From positions 372,001 to 436,000 of the forward strand of contig CAWCUF010000007.1 in assembly GCA_963798745.1 (NCBI GenBank): a stretch of 64,000 nt of DNA. Direction: 5' to 3'. The translations under genes were made by a program, and so were the position numbers. Each line of letters starts with the position of its first letter. Position 1 is the first letter of the stretch. This document shows, piece by piece, positions 55,675 through 64,000 of this stretch. The notes under the pieces were generated by a model. It saw only the letters and a program-made list of their open reading frames with translations, was not told the origin of the DNA and did no database searches. Source of the stretch: Prado023 sp963798745 (GTDB lineage Bacteria > Actinomycetota > Actinomycetes > S36-B12 > CAIYMF01).

Positions 55675-57285
55675 ATGTCGCACCATCAGTCCGTGTTGAG
55701 GTGGAGATGGCTGATCGTCGTGGTCGCGCTGCCGGTCGCACTGACCATGTGGCTGGCCCTCGCAGCCTTCTGGCTCAGCCTCTGGGGAGCAGCCAACCTG
55801 GCCGTGGCCGTCCGCGTTCAATCCGTGCCCGCGTTGGCTCGGGCCGTGGACGGCGCGGCCCGGTCCGCGGGCGTCGCCTCGTGGATCGCCACCGGCTGGG
55901 GAGCTGCCGCGCCCATCATCGCCCCGCTCGAGCGCGCCGCCGAAGCAGGCGTCCAGCTCCAGGAGATCTCGGCTGCGGGCTTGGAGCTCGCCCCGGCCCT
56001 ACCCTCCGCCCTGGGAATGGACGGCACCCGTCGCTACCTCTTCTGCGGGTTGAACGACGCGGAGCTGTTCGGATCCGGGGGTGCTCCCCTCAGCGGTCTT
56101 GTGGTGCAACTGGACCAGGGCGAGCCGACCATCCCCGTCTCGGGTTCGGTATCAACGGACTTGAACCCAGGCAACGAGCCCTATCCCTGGGACGTCTCCG
56201 GGGGCCTGCCCTGGTATCGGCCCGGCGCCGAGTACCCGTTCGCGAACTCGAACTTCCACCCCGATTTCCGGGTCTCCGGTACGAACATGCAGGCGGCCTG
56301 GAACGCACTGGACCTCGCCGAGGTGGACGGGGTCATCACCATCGACGTCGTGGCTGTGGCGGCAGTTCTCAGCGCGACGGGGCCGGTGACCACACAGGCA
56401 TTCGGCGAGGTCTCTGCCGACAACGTCATCCGCACAGTCCTGGTTGACGCCTATCGTGACTACCCGGAGTTCCCGCCGGAGTCCAATCTGGCTCGGCAGG
56501 CCGGCAACGCCGAGCTCCAGGATCTCGTGATCGAACGGCTCCGCGACCCGCGGACGGCCCTGCGCGCCGTTCGTGCCCTGTGGGATGTCATCCCCGGCCG
56601 CCACGTCCAGGCCCATATGGCCGACCCCGCCCTTCAGGCCACCGTCACGGCCCTCGGTGCCGAGGGCGCCCTGTCCCAGCCGTCCGGTGACGTCCTCGGG
56701 GTGTTCCTGCAGAGCGGGCCGAGCAAGCTGGCCGTGTTCCAGGAGCAGCGCATCGAGCGGCGGGTGCAGCTCGCAGCGGACGGATCGGCCCAGGTCCGCC
56801 AACGTGTGCGATTCACCAACGCCGTGCCCGAGGGATTGGCGGGCGATGCCGACAAGTACCGCGGCTACCTGGCCCTGACCTATCGACAACGGGTTGCGTT
56901 CCGGATCCCGGACTCCGCAATGGAGCCGACCGTCGCTGTCGAGGGCGACCGGGAGCTCGTGCGACCGGATGCGACGGGGCCGTTCCCCGACTCGGCCGGT
57001 GCCCAGGTGCTCTGGCAGGGCCAGGACCTCGCGCCCCGTGCCCAGAGCGTCACCGAGGTCAGCTATCGACTCCCCGCCGGGACGTTCACCGGCACCGACG
57101 GTCTCGAGTACCAGCTCACCGCCGATCCGCAGGCCATGGTGACCCCGCCCGAGGTGGAACTGATCGTCGAGTTCCCCGACGGTTCGGCGCCCACGGGCCC
57201 GGCCGAGGGCTGGGCGATCGACGGTGCCACGGCGACGTGGACCGGTACCCTCGACCGGCCCCTGGCCGTGGGCGTGCACGACTGA
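55675..57285 (+). CDS. DUF4012 envelope protein
   Basis: The 536-residue protein has an N-terminal transmembrane region (about 11-45) and a large extracytoplasmic part with the DUF4012 signatures: RRYLFCGLNDAELFGSGGAPLSG, FPPDFR-like FHPDFRVSGTNMQAAW, VDGVITIDVVAVAAVLSATGPV and the C-terminal RVRFTNAVPEGL with a YRGYLALTYRQRVAF stretch. The family is common in actinobacterial and Gram-positive surface-polysaccharide loci but has no proven activity. No glycosyltransferases lie in this window. Confidence 0.82.
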   Translation: MSHHQSVLRWRWLIVVVALPVALTMWLALAAFWLSLWGAANLAVAVRVQSVPALARAVDGAARSAGVASWIATGWGAAAPIIAPLERAAEAGVQLQEISAAGLELAPALPSALGMDGTRRYLFCGLNDAELFGSGGAPLSGLVVQLDQGEPTIPVSGSVSTDLNPGNEPYPWDVSGGLPWYRPGAEYPFANSNFHPDFRVSGTNMQAAWNALDLAEVDGVITIDVVAVAAVLSATGPVTTQAFGEVSADNVIRTVLVDAYRDYPEFPPESNLARQAGNAELQDLVIERLRDPRTALRAVRALWDVIPGRHVQAHMADPALQATVTALGAEGALSQPSGDVLGVFLQSGPSKLAVFQEQRIERRVQLAADGSAQVRQRVRFTNAVPEGLAGDADKYRGYLALTYRQRVAFRIPDSAMEPTVAVEGDRELVRPDATGPFPDSAGAQVLWQGQDLAPRAQSVTEVSYRLPAGTFTGTDGLEYQLTADPQAMVTPPEVELIVEFPDGSAPTGPAEGWAIDGATATWTGTLDRPLAVGVHD

Positions 57286-57396
57286 GGGACCCGGGAGCAG
57301 CCCGGATCCGTGGGATGATTGCCCCCCGGGTCGTCCAGCCCCCGGACCCGACCGAGGCACATCGCTCCCTCGGCACTGACGAGGAGAACGACACCC

Positions 57397-59271
<1,875 letters not shown>

Positions 59272-59277
59272 GTCCTT

Positions 59278-59295
59278 CGCCGGCTGCAACCGGCG
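59278..59295 (+). terminator. small hairpin after typA
   Basis: CGCCGG (59278-59283) and CCGGCG (59290-59295) form a 6-bp stem with a 6-nt loop, 6 nt after the typA stop. No T-tract. The rest of the gap up to 59549 appears to hold the promoter of the peptide transporter. Confidence 0.45.
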
Positions 59296-59549
59296 CCCGC
59301 GTGCCTACCCAGGATGGCCAGGAGCATCCGGGACCTTGGTCCTGGCTCGGTCGGCCCTAGGCCCCGGAATGATGCGCTCGGCGAGCGTCCTCAGGTAACG
59401 AGTTGATAACGGATGCCTGAGCACGGTGGCAGCGGCGGTACTGTGTGCCCGTCTGAGGGGATTGATCACCATTCCTTGCGCGGAACCCGCTCCGCGCCCC
59501 GCGGCCGATGACCTCGTCCCGGGCGACGTTGCTCAACGAGAGGACACAC

Positions 59550-61214
59550 ATGAGAATCCTTGGACGTAGCGGACTCGCGATCGGGGCGATCGCTGCGGCG
59601 AGCGCCCTGACGCTGTCCGCCTGTGGCAGCAGTAGCGAACCCGCGGCCGACACCAGCGCAGGCGGCGCCGCCTCCGGCGCAGTCACCGTCAACGGCAGCC
59701 AGCCGCAGAACCCGCTGGTACCGGTCCTGACCAACGAGACCGGTGGCGGCAACGTCATCGACGCGATCTTCACCCGCCTGGTGGACTACAACGCCGAGAC
59801 CGCTGCCCCCGAGCTGGCGATGGCCGAGTCGATCGAGCCCAACGAGGACAACTCGTTGTGGACCATCAAGATCAAGCCCGGCTGGAAGTTCCACGACGGC
59901 ACCGATGTGACCGCCTCGAGCTTCGTGAACGCCTGGAACGACGGCGCCAACTGCAACACCGGCGCGCTGAACCAGTACTTCTTCGGCCCCGACGGCGTGA
60001 ACATCAAGGGTTACGACGCTGTCGCCGGTGAGTACGACGCCGAGGGCAACCTCGACTGCGGCTCGGTCGAGCCGGATGCGGGCATGGAGGGCCTGGTCGT
60101 CGTCGACGACACCACCTTCACCGCCGAGCTGGCATCCCCGGTCTCCATCTTCGCGACGATCGTGGGCTACTCCGCCTTCGCGCCGATGCCGGAGATCTAC
60201 TTCAGCGATCCGGACGCGTTCAAGGCCAAGCCGATCGGCAACGGCCCGTACCAGTTCGTCTCGGCCAAGCCGAACGAGGATGTCGTGCTCACTGAGTACG
60301 CGGACTACATGGGCGAGAAGAAGGCCCAGGTCAAGGACGTCACGTTCAAGATCTACCAGACCCCGGACGCCGCGTACGTCGACCTGCTGGCCAACAACCT
60401 CGACGTCCTGGACACCATGCCCACCACCGCGCTGGCCGGTGACCGCTGGAAGTCCGAGCTGGGCGACCGTTCGCTGCTCCAGCCGGTCGGCGTGTTCCAG
60501 TCGATCACCTTCCCGCTCTACGACGAGGCATTCCAGAACCCCGAGGTGCGCAAGGCCATCTCGATGGCGATCAACCGCGAGGAGGTCATCCGGGTCGCGT
60601 TCAACAACACCCGGCAGGCGGCCGACGCCTGGGCGCCCCCGGTGATCGAGGGCTATCAGCCCGCCTGCGGTGACGCGTGCGTGTTCGACGCGGCCAAGGC
60701 CAAGGAGATGCTCGACGCGGCCGGCGGGTTCGAGGGCACCCTGACCATCGCCTACAACGCCGACGGTGGCCACAAGGAGTGGATCGACGCGGCCTGCGTG
60801 TCGATCAGCAACGCGCTGGGCGTCACGTGCCAGGGCCAGGCGTACCCGACGTTCGCCGAGCTGCGCAACGACGTGACCGAGGACAAGATGACCGGGCTGT
60901 TCCGGACCGGTTGGCAGATGGACTACCCGTCCCTGCAGAACTTCCTCGCTCCGATGTACGCGACGAACGCAGGCTCCAACGACGGTGGCTACAGCAACCC
61001 CGAGTTCGACGCACTGCTGCGTGAGGCCGCAGGGCAGAGCTCGGAGGAGGCCATCGCCAGCTACCAGCAGGCGCAGGACATCCTCGCCCAGGACATGCCG
61101 GTCATCCCGCTGTGGTACGGCGCGCTGACCGCTGGCTGGTCGGAGAACGTCGATGCTCCGCAGTTCACCCCGTTCGGCCGGGTGGACCTGACCTCGCTGA
61201 AGCTCAAGAGCTGA
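59550..61214 (+). CDS. peptide ABC transporter, substrate-binding lipoprotein
   Basis: The 554-residue SBP_bac_5 (DppA/OppA-type) lipoprotein has a lipobox LSAC with Cys25 lipidated and a Gly/Ala/Ser linker. Typical blocks are WTIKIKPGWKFHDGTDVTASSFVNAW (in two parts), IGNGPYQFVS, NPEVRKAISMAINREEV and MPVIPLWYG. It delivers oligopeptides or similar ligands to the permeases that follow. GAGAGGA lies 7 nt before the ATG. A strong terminator separates it from the permease genes. Confidence 0.93.
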   Translation: MRILGRSGLAIGAIAAASALTLSACGSSSEPAADTSAGGAASGAVTVNGSQPQNPLVPVLTNETGGGNVIDAIFTRLVDYNAETAAPELAMAESIEPNEDNSLWTIKIKPGWKFHDGTDVTASSFVNAWNDGANCNTGALNQYFFGPDGVNIKGYDAVAGEYDAEGNLDCGSVEPDAGMEGLVVVDDTTFTAELASPVSIFATIVGYSAFAPMPEIYFSDPDAFKAKPIGNGPYQFVSAKPNEDVVLTEYADYMGEKKAQVKDVTFKIYQTPDAAYVDLLANNLDVLDTMPTTALAGDRWKSELGDRSLLQPVGVFQSITFPLYDEAFQNPEVRKAISMAINREEVIRVAFNNTRQAADAWAPPVIEGYQPACGDACVFDAAKAKEMLDAAGGFEGTLTIAYNADGGHKEWIDAACVSISNALGVTCQGQAYPTFAELRNDVTEDKMTGLFRTGWQMDYPSLQNFLAPMYATNAGSNDGGYSNPEFDALLREAAGQSSEEAIASYQQAQDILAQDMPVIPLWYGALTAGWSENVDAPQFTPFGRVDLTSLKLKS

Positions 61215-61255
61215 GCAAGGCAGGGCGCAGTGCTGTAGGGCAAGAAGGTCCATGA

Positions 61256-61291
61256 CAGATGGGGCGGGAGCTACGGCTCGCGCCCCATCTG
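61256..61291 (+). terminator. strong hairpin between the binding-protein and permease genes
   Basis: CAGATGGGGCGGGAGC (61256-61271) pairs with GCTCGCGCCCCATCTG (61276-61291) at 15 of 16 positions around a TACG loop, followed by GGCTTTCC. It can terminate most transcripts after the binding-protein gene and so make the lipoprotein in excess over the permeases. Confidence 0.8.
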
Positions 61292-61397
61292 GCTTTCCCG
61301 GCGCAGAACTCGCGCCGCGAATGGTGGCGTCAGGCGTGTCCCGAAGCCCCATCCGGACTAGTCTGACGCCAACTCACGACCCACCGAAGGGAATCTG

Positions 61398-62324
61398 ATG
61401 GGCGCCTACACTCTGCGCCGGATCCTGCAGATGATCCCCGTGCTGCTGGGGACCACGTTCCTCATCTACACCCTGGTGTGGGCGCTGCCCGCCGACCCGT
61501 TCGCCGGCCGGTGCGGCGAACGGCCCTGTCCGCAGGCCTACATCACTGCCATGACCGAGAAGTTCAATCTCGACGATCCGTTGCCCATCGCCTACCTGAA
61601 GTGGCTGGTCGGGCTGTTCACCGGCAACCTGGGCGAGACGTACACCGGCCTGCAGGTCTCCTCCGAGGTGGCCTCCGCCTTCCCGACCACGTTGAAGCTC
61701 GCCGCGGTCGCGGTCATGTTCGAGATCGTCATCGGCGTCAGCGCCGGCGTCCTCGCCGGGCTGAACAAGGGCAAGTTCATCGACAACTTCGTCCTGATCA
61801 GCACGCTGGCGGTGATCTCGATCCCCGTCTTCGTGCTGGGCACCACGTTGCAGTACCTGCTGGGCATCAAGTTCCCGATCTTCCCGCCCACCGTCCCCTC
61901 CGGGGCACCCTGGACGTCCTTGATCCTGCCGGGCTTCGTGCTCGGTGCCCTGTCGATGGCCTACGTCGCGCGACTCGTGCGTGCCTCGATCATGGAGAAC
62001 ATGCGCTCGGACTACGTGCGCACCGCCACGGCCAAGGGCCTGCAGAGCCGGCGTGTGGTCGGCGTGCACGTGATGCGCAACTCCCTGATCCCCGTGGTCA
62101 CGTTCATCGGGGCCGACTTCGGCGCCCTGATGGCCGGCGCGGTCATCACCGAGGGCATCTTCAACGTCAAGGGGGTGGGCAACCTCGTGTTCCGGGGGAT
62201 CCAGCAGCAGGAGGGCGCCCTGGTGACCGCGGTGGTGACGATCTTCGTCCTGGTATTCCTCGTCGTGAACCTGCTCGTCGACCTCCTGTACGGCTTCCTC
62301 GACCCAAGGATCCGCTATGAGTAA
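61398..62324 (+). CDS. peptide ABC transporter permease (DppB-like)
   Basis: The 308-residue permease starts with the DppB hallmark YTLRRILQMIPVLLGTTFLIY and has six hydrophobic segments. The ATPase-contacting loop (EAA motif) reads YVRTATAKGLQSRRVVGVHVMRNSLIPVV (two parts), followed by GAVITEGIFNVKGVGNLV. AAGGGAA lies 7 nt before the ATG. It overlaps the next permease gene by 8 bases. Confidence 0.93.
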   Translation: MGAYTLRRILQMIPVLLGTTFLIYTLVWALPADPFAGRCGERPCPQAYITAMTEKFNLDDPLPIAYLKWLVGLFTGNLGETYTGLQVSSEVASAFPTTLKLAAVAVMFEIVIGVSAGVLAGLNKGKFIDNFVLISTLAVISIPVFVLGTTLQYLLGIKFPIFPPTVPSGAPWTSLILPGFVLGALSMAYVARLVRASIMENMRSDYVRTATAKGLQSRRVVGVHVMRNSLIPVVTFIGADFGALMAGAVITEGIFNVKGVGNLVFRGIQQQEGALVTAVVTIFVLVFLVVNLLVDLLYGFLDPRIRYE

Positions 62325-63267
62325 CCCGATCGCCGCTGCCGAGGGGACTGGTGGCAGCCCGATGCCTGTCGGCTCCGAGTTGGACCCGGCACTGAGTGCC
62401 AAGCCCCGGTCGCTGGGCCGCGACGCCTGGTCGGAGCTCATCCGCCGGCCCCTGTTCATCGTCTCAGCGGTCCTCATCGTGATCTTCCTGCTGATGGCGG
62501 CCGTACCGCGCCTGTTCACGGCCATCGACCCGCGGGACTGTGCGCTGGCCCGCAGCCGGCTGCCACCGAGCTCGTCCGCGTGGTTCGGCTACGACAGCCT
62601 GGGCTGCGACGTCTACGCCAACACGATCTACGGTGCGCGGTCGTCGATCATCGTGGGTCTGGCCACGACGATCATGGTGGTGCTCATCGGCGGGTTCCTG
62701 GGCACCATGGGTGGCTTCTACGCGGGCAAGACCGATGCCATCCTGTCCCGGATCGCCGACATCTTCTTCGGCATCCCGTTCCTGCTGGGCGCACTGCTGG
62801 TGCTGACCACCTTCCCCTCCGGTCCGGAGACGCCCGCCTGGCAGACGATCGGCAAGGTGGTCGCCACCTTGACCCTCCTGGGCTGGCCGACGTTCCTCCG
62901 GCTGATGCGCTCCAGCGTGATCCAGGTGCGCACCAGCGACTACGTCGAGGCCGCGCGGTCCCTGGGCGCGTCGGGCAACCGGCTGGTGCGCCGACATGTG
63001 GTGCCCAACTCGATCTCCCCGGTCATCGTGGTCGCCACCATCTCGTTGGGCGGCTTCATCGTGGCTGAGGCCGCGCTGTCCTTCCTGGGCATCGGCCTGC
63101 AGCCGCCGGTCATCTCCTGGGGGGCACAGATCTCCGAAGCGGTCCCGTGGCTCCGGGTCGCGCCGCACATGCTGTTCTTCCCCGCCCTCTTCCTGTCCTT
63201 CTGCGTGCTTTCCTTCATGATGCTCGGAGACGCCGTCAAGGACGCCCTCGATCCGAAGCTGCGGTGA
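62317..63267 (+). CDS. peptide ABC transporter permease (DppC-like)
   Basis: The 316-residue permease has a cytoplasmic N-terminus of about 45 residues, six hydrophobic segments, the OppC/DppC-type extracytoplasmic block PPSSSAWFGYDSLGCDVYANTIYGARSS, and the EAA loop DYVEAARSLGASGNRLVRRHVVPNS, followed by EAALSFLGIGLQPP. It forms the heterodimeric channel with the DppB-like protein. Confidence 0.93.
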   Translation: MSNPIAAAEGTGGSPMPVGSELDPALSAKPRSLGRDAWSELIRRPLFIVSAVLIVIFLLMAAVPRLFTAIDPRDCALARSRLPPSSSAWFGYDSLGCDVYANTIYGARSSIIVGLATTIMVVLIGGFLGTMGGFYAGKTDAILSRIADIFFGIPFLLGALLVLTTFPSGPETPAWQTIGKVVATLTLLGWPTFLRLMRSSVIQVRTSDYVEAARSLGASGNRLVRRHVVPNSISPVIVVATISLGGFIVAEAALSFLGIGLQPPVISWGAQISEAVPWLRVAPHMLFFPALFLSFCVLSFMMLGDAVKDALDPKLR

Positions 63268-63277
63268 AGGAGCCCTC

Positions 63278-64000
63278 GTGACCAACACTCCCGTGCTCGG
63301 CGACCCGCCGCTGCTCGACGTGCGGGACCTCCATGTGGAGTTCCGCACCCGCGAGGGCATCGCCCGAGCCGTCAACGGTGCCACCTACACGCTGCGTGCC
63401 GGCGAGACGCTGGCCGTGCTCGGCGAGTCCGGCTCGGGCAAGAGCGTGACTGCCCAGGCGATCATGGGCATCCTGGACACCCCGCCCGGATTCGTCACCG
63501 GCGGCGAGGTGTTCTTCAAGGGCGACGACCTGCTGAAGATGAGCGATGAGCAGCGTCGCAAGCTGCGCGGTGAGTCCATCGCGATGGTGTTCCAGGACGC
63601 CCTGTCCAGCCTCAACCCGGTGTTCCCGGTCGGCTGGCAGATCGCCGAGTTGTTCCGCATCCACCGCGGGATGGGTCGCAAGGAGGCGACCAACGAGGCG
63701 ATCGACGCCCTCGAACGGGTCGGTATCCCGGCCGCCCGGGAGCGCATCGGGGACTATCCGCACCAGTTCTCCGGGGGGATGCGCCAGCGCGTGATGATCG
63801 CCATGGCGATGGCGCTGCGCCCCGACGTGCTGATCGCCGACGAGCCGACCACGGCCCTGGACGTCACCGTCCAGGCACAGATCCTCGAGCTGATGGCCGA
63901 CCTGCAGCGCGAGGAGAACATGGGCCTGATCCTCATCACGCACGACCTGGGCGTGGTCGCCGAGGTCGCGGACAAGGTCGCGGTCATGTATGCCGGGCGG
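63278..64000 (+). CDS. peptide ABC transporter ATP-binding protein (DppD-like), 3' end outside window
   Basis: The open frame from GTG 63278, behind AGGAG, runs 241 codons to the last base without a stop. Walker A is GESGSGKS (about 45-52), the Q-loop FQDALSSLNPV, the signature FSGGMRQR, Walker B VLIADEPTTALDVT and the H-loop ITHDLGVVAEVADKV. These fit the first ATPase subunit of Dpp/Opp importers; members are about 330-350 residues, so roughly 100 residues with the oligopeptide-transporter C-terminal domain lie beyond the edge, probably followed by a DppF-like gene. Confidence 0.93.
   Translation, partial: MTNTPVLGDPPLLDVRDLHVEFRTREGIARAVNGATYTLRAGETLAVLGESGSGKSVTAQAIMGILDTPPGFVTGGEVFFKGDDLLKMSDEQRRKLRGESIAMVFQDALSSLNPVFPVGWQIAELFRIHRGMGRKEATNEAIDALERVGIPAARERIGDYPHQFSGGMRQRVMIAMAMALRPDVLIADEPTTALDVTVQAQILELMADLQREENMGLILITHDLGVVAEVADKVAVMYAGR

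Overview
The window is about 64 kb of very GC-rich DNA, almost all coding, with frequent GTG starts and many 4-base ATGA/GTGA stop-start overlaps. Its gene content is that of an actinomycete: DUF4307, DUF4245, DUF3817, DUF1707, DUF6542, a DUF222-HNH (13E12-type) protein, a PIN-PhoH protein and short-chain cis-prenyl transferase. The order greA, DUF4307, hemolysin III, isoprenyl transferase, phoH, fumarase, DUF4245, xseB, xseA, ispH, DUF6542, ychF follows the Mycobacterium tuberculosis Rv1080c-Rv1112 block as I remember it. The sequence alone does not fix the genus. I saw no rRNA, tRNA, CRISPR array, prophage or intact insertion sequence.

Region 1 (1-24.3 kb) is the housekeeping core. It starts with the 3' part of a MutL/GlmL-type chaperone gene, then ung, an AbiEi/DUF559 protein, an MFS pump divergent from ilvA, greA, and a SURF1-DUF3817-DUF1707 operon. 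DNA repair genes (xth, xseAB, a LexA-box-linked DUF222-HNH gene, rmuC) alternate with cell-envelope and isoprenoid genes (cis-prenyl transferase, a secreted transglycosylase-like protein, ispH) and class I fumarase. ychF and a methyltransferase close the block. Several genes here have a TANNNT hexamer 6-8 nt before the start codon, which suggests leaderless transcripts.

Region 2 (24.3-34.4 kb) is accessory. It has an intergenic repeat cluster beside a decayed acetyltransferase, then gadB translationally coupled to a YrhK-domain membrane protein, an AlkD-like protein, and a CBS protein coupled to an SLC13/NhaD-type transporter. A flavinylation cassette follows (ferric-reductase-like protein, FMN-binding protein, ApbE), then a secreted EEP-family protein. 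A perfect 20-bp inverted repeat marks the border.

Region 3 (34.4-45.2 kb) looks like an acetate or small-carboxylate unit read entirely on the minus strand: DUF485-actP, then acs, a LytS-type kinase, a LytTR regulator, a small membrane protein, a second sodium:solute symporter, a DUF294 nucleotidyltransferase and a frameshifted PAS/exonuclease gene. Most junctions overlap, so the last seven genes probably form one operon.

Region 4 (45.4-64 kb) has a KhtT/KhtU-like potassium:proton antiporter pair (regulatory subunit frameshifted), an M13 peptidase, and a LacI regulator divergent from a CUT2 multiple-monosaccharide ABC transporter. Two operator-like palindromes lie between the regulator and transporter genes. 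It continues with a PIG-L-like protein lacking the metal-binding motifs, a DUF4012 protein, typA, and a dipeptide/oligopeptide ABC operon that runs off the window edge.
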